Origin: Erythrobacteraceae bacterium CCH12-C2
GTDB taxonomy: Bacteria > Pseudomonadota > Alphaproteobacteria > Sphingomonadales > Sphingomonadaceae
Length of the DNA: 64,000 nucleotides
Direction: 5' to 3'
Assembly: GCA_001556995.1 (NCBI GenBank)
Contig: LSKF01000026.1
Location: 58,301-122,300 of the forward strand
Shown here one piece after another: positions 54,296 through 63,614 of this stretch. Each line of letters starts with the position of its first letter. Position 1 is the stretch's first letter. A program made the translations under genes and the position numbers. The notes beneath the pieces were generated by a model. It did not search any database and was not told where the DNA came from. It saw only the letters and a program-made list of their open reading frames with translations.

Positions 54296-57200
54296 TTACT
54301 TGCGCGCCGAGGCTCGTTGTCCACCGGCAGGCTGCAATCCCACCCAGCGGTTCATGTCGACCTGGTCGCTCACCTTCCACGGCACGCCGCTGCGGGTCAT
54401 GAACAGGCGCTCCATCTCGGGCCGGGTAAAGGGCCGCGAGCCGAGCCGTCCGAACACCGCCATCTGCCCGCCGGTCTCATCCACCGCACGGTCGCGGTCG
54501 AGGCCCTTGGAAAGCGCAATCGCCGGCGAAGGCGTCTTCGCCCAGGCGATCAACTCGGGCACCGGCGCGGGGCTGAAGCCGTAGAAATTGCGCTGGCTTT
54601 CCGGGCTGGTCAGTTGCAGCACCTTCATCCCGTTCTTCCCGTCGGCCACATAGGCGAACAGCGAGGCATTGGTGGTGCCCACGATCACATCCTCGGCATC
54701 GTTGAGCGCGCCGCCGAGTGTCACCTTCTGGAAGACCTTGGGGCTGCGCGGGTTGGTGACATTGAGGATCACCAGCCCATCTTGCTTTGCAGCGACATAG
54801 GCATAGGTGCGCGCGATATACATCCGCCGCGCGTCTGCCAGACGAACCGTCGCTTCCGGCACGGCGAGGGGACTGCGCAGATTGGTGACATCGAACAGCT
54901 TCACCCCGTCGGCATCCGTGACCCAGAGATAACGGAATTGCACCGCCGATGCCCGCGCATCGCGCAAGGGCTGCACAGCCGCGAGCTTCGGCGTGGCCGG
55001 GTCGGCGAGATCGATCACCACCAGACCCTTGTCGGCGGTGACATAGGCGACTTCGCCCGCCAGCGTCACATGCCGCGCGCCGGTGAGCACGCCTTGCGGG
55101 TTCCACGCGGTGGAGCCGTCAGCGTAGACCTTGCGGGTCAGCTTGTTGTTGCGGAATTCGCCGTCCGCCAGCGTGTTGACGTTGACGAGGATCAGACCCT
55201 CGACCGCATCGGTCACCACCGCATAATTGTAGATCGGGAGGAAGGCCTGCTCCTGATTCATCTCGCGCATCGCCTCGGTGTTGCGGGTCGGTGCAATCGG
55301 CTGGTTGGTGGTGAGCGCCATGCAGGTGGCGTTGGTGGTCTTGACGTTGGTGTCATGCCCCAGCGCCGAGAACGGACCCTTGAGGATGCGTTCAGACGTG
55401 CCCTTGTTGGCGATGCTGGCGACGTCATAGGCGGTGAACCCGCCCTTGCCGCTGGCGACGAACATGTATTCGCCGCGCAGTTGCAGACAGCCCACGCGGT
55501 CGCTGGTGCCTTCATGCACGTTGACGAATTCCTCGAAGGGGTGGGTTTCGCCGGAGAGCTTCTTGTCGAAGGTCTTGCCGCGCACCCAGTTCTTTAACTC
55601 GCGCCCATTCTGCTCGACGTGGAGTTTCCAGTAATCGGGATAGGCATAGCGCTGGAGATAGGACCCGATCACCGCCTGCGGCTCGTCATATTCGGTCACG
55701 CGGGTCGCCTGGAAGCCGCCCTCCAGGCCGGTCCACGCATTGAGCCCGACGAAGTTAACGTAATTGGTGCCAAGCAGCAGCAACTGCGCCATGATCGCGT
55801 TGTTGTCGTCAGCCGCCGAGAGGTGGCAATCGGTGCAGGTCTTGGTCTCGGTCTTGCGCACGGTATGCGGGAAGTGCGGCGCGAAGGCCTGGCTGGAGAA
55901 GCCGATCGCCGAAATCGGCGGCTGCTGCACATAGATGCGTTCGCGGTTGATATTGGTCGAGGACAGGATCAGCGCCGAAGACGAACGCACCGGGGCAACC
56001 TGATTGCCCTTGGTGGTCTGGTGCTTGCCCAGCTGGAACATTTCGTCACGCGCGACCTGCGGGTTGTAGGTCGCGAAGTTGCGGGTCTCCTCGCCTTCGT
56101 AGCGGTGGCTCTTGGTCTTCCAGTTCGCCTCGATCGGGAGGTGACACCCGCCGCAGCTGGTGGTCCATGACAGGTGGCAGGTAAAGCACGCCATCTCCGG
56201 ATCGCGGTGCGCACGGTCATCTTCGCCGATGCCGATGCCGAATTCGAAATTGCCGGTTTCCGCGCCAAAGCGGCTCATCAGCTTGGCGCGCGCGGCCTTG
56301 GCGTTGAAGGCGGGGGTGGCGGGATCGACCGTGTCCTTGACCAAGCTCATCTCCCACTCAAGCTTGGGATCGATGATCGAGCGCTGGATCAGCTTGCGCC
56401 GCCCATTTGCGCCCTCCATCCACTCGAACCGCCGCTGGCCGTCGGGATTGCGCAGCAGGGCAAGGTTGTGGCCTTCAGGCGGAGCCGCCGGCCCGCTGGT
56501 GCGCAGCGTGGGATAGGCATCGGGCGTGCCGTGGCAATCCTTGCAGGTGATCTCAATGGCGTTGGCGACCTCGCCATAGATCAGGCCATTGCCGTGGCTG
56601 TCCTGCTCGAAGTGGCAATCAGCGCATTGCATCCCGATCTCGGCGTGGATGTCCATCATGTGGACCGCCTTGCCGGGGTTGACGCCAGCGGGGACGAACT
56701 TGCCTTCGCCTTCCTTGCGCCACTTTTCGGGATCGTCGTTGTTGACGATCCTGCCTTCGGCATCGAGCAGGTTGCCCTCGCGGTCACGCTTGAAGATCGC
56801 GCGGAAATTCCAGCCGTGGCCGTGGTAATCGGCGAACTGGGTGTCTTTCAACGTCGGGTTCAAGTCATAGACATCGCGCACGAATTCAACGTCGCCCCAC
56901 TTTCCGCGCGCGGCGGCGGCTTCAGGGTTACGATCATTGATCGCGCGGACTTCCTCGGCGGTGGGGTATTTCTGCTCCTTCGGCCACATCGCGGGCGCGT
57001 CGGATTCGTAATCCCACATGGTGTAGCCGAGGAAGGAATTCAGGAAGATATTGGGCTGGTGCATGTGGCAGTTCATGCACTGAGCTGTAGGGATCGCGCG
57101 GGTGAAGACGTGCTGGAGCGGGTGGCCGCTCTCCTTGAGCTGGCCATTCACCGTCAGCCCATCATCGGCGCGCTTGCCCTGCCCGGTGCCGTCACCATGA

Positions 57201-58417
57201 TCTTCATGCCCCGGCTCCTTCACCGAGCCATGGCCCTTGGCCTTCTTATCGCCATAACCCGCCGCCTGTTCGATCTTGTTCGCGATGGTCGGATCGACCG
57301 TGATCGTCTGCCCATCGCGGCCATATTGGGCATAGGTGAGCGAATGGCGCGGTTCGCGGTCATTGGCGTAGACCACGTGGCAACTCGCGCAGCCCGAGTG
57401 GCGGTAATCGCCCGGCTGGTCGTTGGTGCCCATGAACCAGGTGAAGGGATCGTTGAGGCGGGTCTTGTGGATGTTGAGCGCCGGGATCGCCACGCGCAGG
57501 CCCGTGCCGGGGCCGCGGTTCGATTGCTTGAGGTCAGGCCGCCCCGGTTCTTCGAGACGCTGGATCGAGCCGGTCGGGTTGGGCAGGCCGATTTCCGGGA
57601 ACTGCGAGTTGATGGTGCGCCCACCGCGCTCGAACACGCGGAACACATCGCCCGGCGGGATCACGTGCCATGTCGGGAGCGGATACATCTCGGCGAGCAC
57701 GCCGCGTGCGGCCTGATCTTCGGACAGCTTGCCCCCCGGCCCTGCCCCCGGCGAGGTGATCTTCGCGGCATGGCCATCGCGGGTGTAGGCCTCGCCCAAG
57801 AGGTAGTTCTTGAACGGCAGGATGCCGTTATTGTAGCTCGCCCCGCCCCACAGCATCGCGCCTGTCGCCATGATCGAGCGTTCCGCCGCCTCGATCGCGC
57901 CAGTGTGGCACGCCCCGCAGGCATCGCGCGCGACGCGGTAATCGGAGGGGTTCATGAATTTGATGAACTCCGGCGATTCCTTGTTGAGCAGCGCGTAGGA
58001 GCGCTTGGGGTTCGCAGATGAGGGGAAGTGCCAGCTGTCAGGGTACTTGGGCAGCACATGCGCGGTATCGCGCGCAGCGATGTAATCGGGGTGATCGTGG
58101 GCTAGCTCAGAATTGCCGCGCACCTTGGGGTTGCCGCCGTGGCAATCGGTGCAGCCCAGCCGCACCGCGGGCGAGAGATGCATGGTCGGCGCGTCGGATT
58201 TGGTGTGGCAGGTCAGGCAGCCTTCGGACTTGGCTTCCATCTCGGCCACGGACTGCCGCTGCGGCGCGGGCGAGGCGAAGACGGCGCTGTAATCGCGCTT
58301 GACCGGTTTCTCCTTGTCCGCCGCCTGCGGCGCGCCTGCGAAGAGGCCGATGGCAAGCACCAACGCCGCGGCCAGCAGCGCGAGGTGACGGCGAAGGGGT
58401 TGGGCAAGCGTCAACAT
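54296..58417 (-). CDS. Giant decaheme cytochrome c with LVIVD beta-propeller
   Basis: A 1373-residue exported protein with a signal peptide (ends PQAA). Ten CXXCH motifs occur in the first 860 residues: CLTCH, CTDCH, CGACH, CASCH, CMNCH, CADCH, CKDCH, CFTCH, CGGCH and CTDCH. Several His-rich segments could give distal ligands. The C-terminal part (about 1010-1320) is a beta-propeller of LVIVD-type repeats (KGLVVIDLADPATPKLAAV, QDGLVILNVTNPRSPKVFQ, GVKLFDVTNLRSPLAVPEA), typical of surface or periplasmic interaction domains. Its start overlaps the stop of the barrel gene by one base. It could be the terminal conductor or terminal reductase of this system. Confidence 0.9.
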   Translation of the reverse strand: MLTLAQPLRRHLALLAAALVLAIGLFAGAPQAADKEKPVKRDYSAVFASPAPQRQSVAEMEAKSEGCLTCHTKSDAPTMHLSPAVRLGCTDCHGGNPKVRGNSELAHDHPDYIAARDTAHVLPKYPDSWHFPSSANPKRSYALLNKESPEFIKFMNPSDYRVARDACGACHTGAIEAAERSIMATGAMLWGGASYNNGILPFKNYLLGEAYTRDGHAAKITSPGAGPGGKLSEDQAARGVLAEMYPLPTWHVIPPGDVFRVFERGGRTINSQFPEIGLPNPTGSIQRLEEPGRPDLKQSNRGPGTGLRVAIPALNIHKTRLNDPFTWFMGTNDQPGDYRHSGCASCHVVYANDREPRHSLTYAQYGRDGQTITVDPTIANKIEQAAGYGDKKAKGHGSVKEPGHEDHGDGTGQGKRADDGLTVNGQLKESGHPLQHVFTRAIPTAQCMNCHMHQPNIFLNSFLGYTMWDYESDAPAMWPKEQKYPTAEEVRAINDRNPEAAAARGKWGDVEFVRDVYDLNPTLKDTQFADYHGHGWNFRAIFKRDREGNLLDAEGRIVNNDDPEKWRKEGEGKFVPAGVNPGKAVHMMDIHAEIGMQCADCHFEQDSHGNGLIYGEVANAIEITCKDCHGTPDAYPTLRTSGPAAPPEGHNLALLRNPDGQRRFEWMEGANGRRKLIQRSIIDPKLEWEMSLVKDTVDPATPAFNAKAARAKLMSRFGAETGNFEFGIGIGEDDRAHRDPEMACFTCHLSWTTSCGGCHLPIEANWKTKSHRYEGEETRNFATYNPQVARDEMFQLGKHQTTKGNQVAPVRSSSALILSSTNINRERIYVQQPPISAIGFSSQAFAPHFPHTVRKTETKTCTDCHLSAADDNNAIMAQLLLLGTNYVNFVGLNAWTGLEGGFQATRVTEYDEPQAVIGSYLQRYAYPDYWKLHVEQNGRELKNWVRGKTFDKKLSGETHPFEEFVNVHEGTSDRVGCLQLRGEYMFVASGKGGFTAYDVASIANKGTSERILKGPFSALGHDTNVKTTNATCMALTTNQPIAPTRNTEAMREMNQEQAFLPIYNYAVVTDAVEGLILVNVNTLADGEFRNNKLTRKVYADGSTAWNPQGVLTGARHVTLAGEVAYVTADKGLVVIDLADPATPKLAAVQPLRDARASAVQFRYLWVTDADGVKLFDVTNLRSPLAVPEATVRLADARRMYIARTYAYVAAKQDGLVILNVTNPRSPKVFQKVTLGGALNDAEDVIVGTTNASLFAYVADGKNGMKVLQLTSPESQRNFYGFSPAPVPELIAWAKTPSPAIALSKGLDRDRAVDETGGQMAVFGRLGSRPFTRPEMERLFMTRSGVPWKVSDQVDMNRWVGLQPAGGQRASARK

Positions 58418-60270
58418 CAGTAGGTCAGCACCACATTGGCAAGCACCGAAACGAATTCCCGCCCGCCGCCGCGCGCGGTGAACAGGTCCTTGAAGCCATT
58501 CCCCGCCACGAGGGTCGCGGCCGAGAGACGGAAAACGAGGTTCTGATTGGCCTTGGGCCGCCAGATCGCCGCGGCTGACAGATCAAACCCGATCTCCTTG
58601 GGGATCGTGCCTTCATTGCGCAGCACTTCGAGCGTCGAGGTGTTTTCGAACCAAAGGTGATTGGCATTGGCCGAAAGGCGGAATTGCGGGGTCAGATCGA
58701 AATCCGCACCCACCCCAGCCAGGATCAGGCCAGGATTGTTGAAATTCGACTGCCCCTGCTCCTTGGACGAGCGCAGCGAATTGAGGATGCCGTTGCGGCC
58801 ATTGACGCTGATCGCCCGGCCACCGCCCGCAAAGGGGATCGTCTGACGGATCCAATACGAGGTATCGGCCCCCGCAAAGATCGGGTTTTCAAATATCGCG
58901 TCATACCCGCCTTCAGTGTCGTCATAGGGATCACTATCCCCGCTGGCATAGGCAGCCGACAGGCGGAAGCGCATCCAATCGCGGTCGTAGCTTGCTTCGA
59001 GCGCGGCGAACTGCGCGTTGATATCCGCCGGGCGGTCGGTGAAGAAGCTGTTCCTGTCCTCCCCCAGCGCCCAGTAGAAACTACCTGACAGGTTCACGCG
59101 GCCCAGACGGCCATCTATGTTGTAGCCGAGATAGACCACGTCATACTCGCGGCCCCTCAGCGTACCGAGCAGCGCCGGGCGAACCGGGAAGCCGTTGTCG
59201 TCGATCTCGATATCGTCGGCTTCGCGGTTCATGTTGTAGACTGCGGTGATCTGGCTGGTCAGCCCCGGGACCAGGAAGTCCTGCCGATAGGCATTGGCGA
59301 CGAACACGACATCATCGCGCGGGCTCTGGTTGATGGCGTTCAGACCGCTGTTGGTGTCCTTCTCCAGCCGCCAGAAGGCGCCGAGGTTGAACTGGAAACG
59401 GTTGTTGTCGCGCGATCCGAACAGCCGCACGCCCAATTGTTGATCGTTGAACAGGAAGCCGCGGAAGTCAGACTGGAACGGCTGGATCCCCGCGCGGATC
59501 GAGATGAAGTCGAACCGGTCATTATCGAACTGGCTGAAGTGGTAATCGACGAAAGCTTCCTGCACGCCGAGGAAGTGATCGAGACGTTCATTACCCCGCG
59601 AAGGCTCGACAAACAGCACGCGGCGCTCGGGAACGGTGACGTAGTTGACATTGTAGGCCAGCGTGAGGCGGTACTCGATCGTCGGCGGCTTGAAGGTGGT
59701 TGAGCCTTTCAGCAGCGCGAAACCGGCGATGAAAGTCTGGCTGAAGACCTGGCTGAAATCATTCCCGAACACGTCATTGCGGTCGGGGTCCTCGGTGGTC
59801 TGCACACCCACCGGGATGGGGAAAGTGCGCGGCTCGTACACGCTGTCCGAGATCAAGTTGGCGACGAAGAACCAGTCGTCGCCCGTGATCGGCAGCCACG
59901 GCACCTTGGCGCGGTTGATCGGGCGGTCGCCCTTGTAGGTGTTCTGGTTATAGGGATCGAGGAGGTTCTCCTTGACCAGCCCCAAGCTCTGGATCAGCCG
60001 CCAGCGATCGGGGATCGGCACCTGATCGGTCGGAAAGGCCTCGGGCGACGGGGAGCGGATCGCGCCATCATTGCGCTGCTCGATCCGTTCGGGCAGCGGT
60101 GCGGTGTAGCCGGGACGCTCGCGGCCTTCGATAATGTCGGGATCGACCGGGGGGATGTCCTCCTCCCAATCGCGGGCCGGCTCTTCTCCCGGCGGCGCTG
60201 GCGGCGGTTTCACCTCATCAGGCGACGGGGCGGCCTGAAGCAGCAGCAGCGCGGGGAGCATCCAGCTCAT
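58417..60270 (-). CDS. Outer-membrane beta-barrel protein of the redox operon
   Basis: A 617-residue protein with a short signal peptide and a proline/acidic N-terminal tail (about 15-65). It is followed by many alternating amphipathic strands (RLTLAYNVNYVTVPERRVLF, FQFNLGAFWRLEKDT, VNLSGSFYWALGED, MRFRLSAAYASGDSDPYDD) and ends in the aromatic outer-membrane signal VLANVVLTY. It is not TonB-type (no plug). In a porin-cytochrome conduit a barrel of this kind would house a multiheme protein, and this one is translationally coupled to the decaheme gene. The family was not recognised by name. Confidence 0.75.
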   Translation of the reverse strand: MSWMLPALLLLQAAPSPDEVKPPPAPPGEEPARDWEEDIPPVDPDIIEGRERPGYTAPLPERIEQRNDGAIRSPSPEAFPTDQVPIPDRWRLIQSLGLVKENLLDPYNQNTYKGDRPINRAKVPWLPITGDDWFFVANLISDSVYEPRTFPIPVGVQTTEDPDRNDVFGNDFSQVFSQTFIAGFALLKGSTTFKPPTIEYRLTLAYNVNYVTVPERRVLFVEPSRGNERLDHFLGVQEAFVDYHFSQFDNDRFDFISIRAGIQPFQSDFRGFLFNDQQLGVRLFGSRDNNRFQFNLGAFWRLEKDTNSGLNAINQSPRDDVVFVANAYRQDFLVPGLTSQITAVYNMNREADDIEIDDNGFPVRPALLGTLRGREYDVVYLGYNIDGRLGRVNLSGSFYWALGEDRNSFFTDRPADINAQFAALEASYDRDWMRFRLSAAYASGDSDPYDDTEGGYDAIFENPIFAGADTSYWIRQTIPFAGGGRAISVNGRNGILNSLRSSKEQGQSNFNNPGLILAGVGADFDLTPQFRLSANANHLWFENTSTLEVLRNEGTIPKEIGFDLSAAAIWRPKANQNLVFRLSAATLVAGNGFKDLFTARGGGREFVSVLANVVLTY

Positions 60271-62226
60271 CTACAGCCCCTCACACACGTTCTGCGCCGC
60301 CGTATCGAGGAACGGCGCGAAGGGGCAATTGACGTAGCGCAGGCGCACTTGGCGGCTGCCGACCTGCACCAGAATACGATCAGCACGAATGTCGCGCGGC
60401 GCATTGCCGAGGCCGCCGCCCGCGCGCTGCGCGCCGTTATTGAGGCCGAGGAAGCTGATCATGTCGTCCTGATCGATCCCGTCGCCTGACACCCCGATCC
60501 CGCCGACCAGCGTGCCGCCACGATAGACCGGCACCGATCCCGGGAAGATCTGGATGCCATTATCGAGCCGCGTCGCCCCCGGCATCACCTGCGGCAGGCT
60601 GGTGCAATTGCGCGGCGTGTCCTGCGCACTTGCACCTGTCACAAAGGCGAGATGCTGAGCCAGATTGCCCACCACCAGCGCAGATTGCAGGCCGGTGGAG
60701 AAGGGGCTGAATTGCCCGATCGGGCGCGAGAGCGGGCCATTGGGCTGGCCCACCTCACCATCGGGGAAATAGGGGCGTGAAAGGTTGCCGCCCGCGCGGT
60801 CAGAGAATGCGAAGCCGCCCGTCAGTGCCAGCGGATCGCCAAGGAAGGTGCGGGTGCGGACCACGAATTGCGGCACTTCGCCGCTCGCTCCCAGCAATTC
60901 TGTCGCAGCAAACCGCCCGGAGAAGAAATTGGCCGTGCGCGCCTTTTGCAAGGACACATCGATCCCGAAGATCGGTGCATCGGGCGAGCGCACGATGCCC
61001 AGCACCCGCCCGCGCGTATCGACGAGGCTGATCGTCACCTGCGCGCGGCTGTCGAGGGGCTGGCGGATCTGCGCGCGCGCGCGTCTCATGATGGTGAAGG
61101 CTTCCTCAAGGATCGCCCGCGCCTCGGCGGCGCTGAGCGGCGTTGCCACATCACCAGCATCGGTGCCTCCGCGCACGGGGAAGCGATTAAGCCCTGCACC
61201 GTTGGAAAGGACGAAGGCGTCGCGGTTGGCGAACTCGGCGGAGGTCGATGCGCGCACGCCCGAGGCTTCGGTGCCATAGGTCGCCCCCGCCAGCAGCCCT
61301 GCGCCGCTGTAATAGCCCGCCACCGGCACCAGCGCCCCAGCGGTGCTGGCAAAGCTCGCGCCTGCGACATTGCCGATCTGCGGATACTCGATGTCGGTGT
61401 AGCGCAGCGAGGTGCCATCCGCCGTGATCCGATCCGCACGGATGGTGACGGGAGCTTCGAAACCGACGGTGCCGGCCAGCGCCACGGCCTCGTCCACATC
61501 AGTGTCGCGGTCGAGCACGTTGGGGTCGAAGCCATAGACCCCGTCTACCATCACCCCGATTCCGCCGACCACCACGCCGTTCTGATAGAGCGGAAAGCCA
61601 CCGGGGTCAGCGGCGAGGCCCAGCGGCGAGCGCTTGGGGCCGATCAGCCCGTCGCTGGCGCGGGCAGCCAGATCGCTGCAAGGAAGCTGGCTGAACTGCA
61701 CCCCGAACAGCGGACCGCTTTCAAGGCCTACGGTGGTCGGTGCCGGGGGGAAATGCTCCTGCACGATGAAGCTTGCCGTGCGCGACGAGAAAGCATTGCC
61801 GCCGCTCGACAGGTAAGCCCCGGTGATCGCCTTGGCGATCGCGGCCCCGGCGCTGGGGATGGTGAGGCCCTGCGCATCGTTATTGGTGTTGTCCCGCGCC
61901 GAAGGTATGCGCGCCGTCGCCGCCGCACCCGGCATGGCGAAGACGGCAAGAACATTGCCGACCCGATCGGTCACCGCAATGGTCGCCGCGACATTGCGCG
62001 CGCGCGCTTCAGCAGCGGCCTGCGCGATGATGGTGCCGACTTCCGCCGTGCTGAGGCTTTCCGCGGCGGGGACAGTGAACAATTGCCCGGCGGGCGGCGG
62101 TGCAGGAGGCGGCGGCGGGTTCGCCCCGGTCGCACCGCCATTGCTGGGCGGACTGTCACCGCCTCCGCAGGCAGCAAGGAGGAGCGTCCCTGCCAGCAAT
62201 CCGAATGTCGCCCCCCAGCGCTTCAT
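60271..62226 (-). CDS. Lipoprotein with two GlcG/HbpS-like (DUF336) domains
   Basis: A 651-residue protein with a lipobox LLLAAC at the end of the signal peptide (Cys20), then a Pro/Gly linker and two GlcG-type heme-binding folds (about 52-260 and 360-610). Each has the pattern seen in that family: TIAVTDRVGNVLAVFAMPGA, then YQNGVVVGGIGVMVDG in the first, and ISLVDTRGRVLGIVRSPD with YRGGTLVGGIGVSGDG in the second. GlcG/HbpS proteins bind heme or degradation products. No CXXCH motif. It is abutted by the barrel gene (TAG directly followed by ATG), so it belongs to the operon, perhaps as a surface heme or small-molecule binder. Confidence 0.78.
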   Translation of the reverse strand: MKRWGATFGLLAGTLLLAACGGGDSPPSNGGATGANPPPPPAPPPAGQLFTVPAAESLSTAEVGTIIAQAAAEARARNVAATIAVTDRVGNVLAVFAMPGAAATARIPSARDNTNNDAQGLTIPSAGAAIAKAITGAYLSSGGNAFSSRTASFIVQEHFPPAPTTVGLESGPLFGVQFSQLPCSDLAARASDGLIGPKRSPLGLAADPGGFPLYQNGVVVGGIGVMVDGVYGFDPNVLDRDTDVDEAVALAGTVGFEAPVTIRADRITADGTSLRYTDIEYPQIGNVAGASFASTAGALVPVAGYYSGAGLLAGATYGTEASGVRASTSAEFANRDAFVLSNGAGLNRFPVRGGTDAGDVATPLSAAEARAILEEAFTIMRRARAQIRQPLDSRAQVTISLVDTRGRVLGIVRSPDAPIFGIDVSLQKARTANFFSGRFAATELLGASGEVPQFVVRTRTFLGDPLALTGGFAFSDRAGGNLSRPYFPDGEVGQPNGPLSRPIGQFSPFSTGLQSALVVGNLAQHLAFVTGASAQDTPRNCTSLPQVMPGATRLDNGIQIFPGSVPVYRGGTLVGGIGVSGDGIDQDDMISFLGLNNGAQRAGGGLGNAPRDIRADRILVQVGSRQVRLRYVNCPFAPFLDTAAQNVCEGL

Positions 62227-62228
62227 CG

Positions 62229-63614
62229 CTACTGCAACCTGCCAATCGCACCGGCGGCTGATTTCAGCGCCGTGCGGAAATCAGCGGGGCGGTAGGCATT
62301 CGGTTCGTCCACTGCCTTGTAGGCTCGTGCGATATCGCCGCGGATGCCTGCCGCTGCGCCCTGCGTCACCCACCCCTCACGCACCAGCGCGTTGAGCAGC
62401 GTGTCGACTGCCATCACTGCCTGCACCGATCCGGCATAGTCGGTGAAGCGCGGCGCGGTGGCCTCGCCTGCGATGATCGCGATCACCTTGAACGCATCGG
62501 CATCGGCATAGCCACGACCCGACAATGCGTCCGACAAGACCCCCGCACGAACCGACAATGCTTGCGCAGCAGCGCGCGCCTCGGCAGGGCCTTGCCCCAT
62601 CGCCCAGTGGAAGTCGCGCGCAGCGGTTTGGAACGCGCTCGCCTCGCCCGGCACCAGCGCGCCCGCCACCGCCTGCAGCATGATGATATTCTCATCATTG
62701 AAGGGCGGGTTGCCGAACGGGATCGGGCGGCCGGGGTTGGTTTCGAAGGTCAGCTTGCGCTGCGGGCCATCGGTGATGGTGCGGTGGCACGAATGGCAGT
62801 CGTAGAAATAGAACTGCGGGAAGGCCCCTTCGAAGGCGAATTTGGGCTGAGCGAAGAGGCTGGTGGCACGTCGCACCGCCTCGGCCTGACCGACGGCCCA
62901 GAAGCGGATCGCATTGGGCGCGCCCTTCCGCGCGGTGTAATCGCCGTCGATATTGTGGTGCTGCTGGAGCGCGCTGAATAGGTCGATCTCGAAAGAGATC
63001 CGCGGGTGGCCCGCCGCCATCATCGCGTGGGTGACGAACTGGCCGGGCTTGGACGAGCCATAATGGCAATCAAGGCACACATTGGCGCGCGCCTTGGGGT
63101 TGTCTAGCGGGGTGAGGCCCGCCGCCACGTTCGAGGCATGGGTGGCGGGCAGCGCATAGTGTTCGGCTAGCCAAGCGCCCCCGGAAGCCCCATGGCAGCT
63201 TTCGCAGCCGACCCCATCGGAAAGCGTGAACTTGGCGCCGCGCTGACCCACTGGCGCATAGGTGGAATGGCAACCAAGACACGCAGAGGCCGAGGTTGCG
63301 CTCCCCAAGCCGAGGCTCGCCGCGATCTGCTGCCCGCGCCGACCCACAAGCACGGCATAGGCACGGCTATGCGCGCCGCTGGATGATGAAGGCTCCTGCC
63401 AGGTTGCGATTTCGTCTTGCCGCACGACAGCGCCATTGCCTTCGGCGCGGCCGTGGCAGGTGGATCCGGCGCAGCTCGCCACGCCTTCGAAGGTAGGGTT
63501 CCCGATTGCCACTGAGGCCGGATAGATCGCTGCGATCCCAAGCACGGCAAGAGCGCGAACAACGCCGCGCCTGCGTGCGGCGCCATCGATCATATCCGTC
63601 CAAACCTGCCTCAT
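62229..63614 (-). CDS. Cytochrome c554-like multiheme protein
   Basis: A 461-residue exported protein. It has an N-terminal hydrophobic helix (VVRALAVLGIAAIYPASVAI). Heme-binding motifs: one CX4CH (CAGSTCH) and four CXXCH (CLGCH, CESCH, CLDCH, CHSCH), so up to five hemes. The fold resembles the cytochrome c554 family. The second half lacks hemes and is helical. Start at 63614 chosen for its AGGGGGATGGG ribosome-binding region; the frame is open to 63869, but those residues are not family-like. First gene of the minus-strand redox operon, 2 bases before the lipoprotein gene. Confidence 0.85.
   Translation of the reverse strand: MRQVWTDMIDGAARRRGVVRALAVLGIAAIYPASVAIGNPTFEGVASCAGSTCHGRAEGNGAVVRQDEIATWQEPSSSSGAHSRAYAVLVGRRGQQIAASLGLGSATSASACLGCHSTYAPVGQRGAKFTLSDGVGCESCHGASGGAWLAEHYALPATHASNVAAGLTPLDNPKARANVCLDCHYGSSKPGQFVTHAMMAAGHPRISFEIDLFSALQQHHNIDGDYTARKGAPNAIRFWAVGQAEAVRRATSLFAQPKFAFEGAFPQFYFYDCHSCHRTITDGPQRKLTFETNPGRPIPFGNPPFNDENIIMLQAVAGALVPGEASAFQTAARDFHWAMGQGPAEARAAAQALSVRAGVLSDALSGRGYADADAFKVIAIIAGEATAPRFTDYAGSVQAVMAVDTLLNALVREGWVTQGAAAGIRGDIARAYKAVDEPNAYRPADFRTALKSAAGAIGRLQ

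Noticed and set aside
56174..58021. A 615-residue plus-strand open frame
   Set aside because: It is antisense to the decaheme gene, which has ten heme motifs and a signal peptide.
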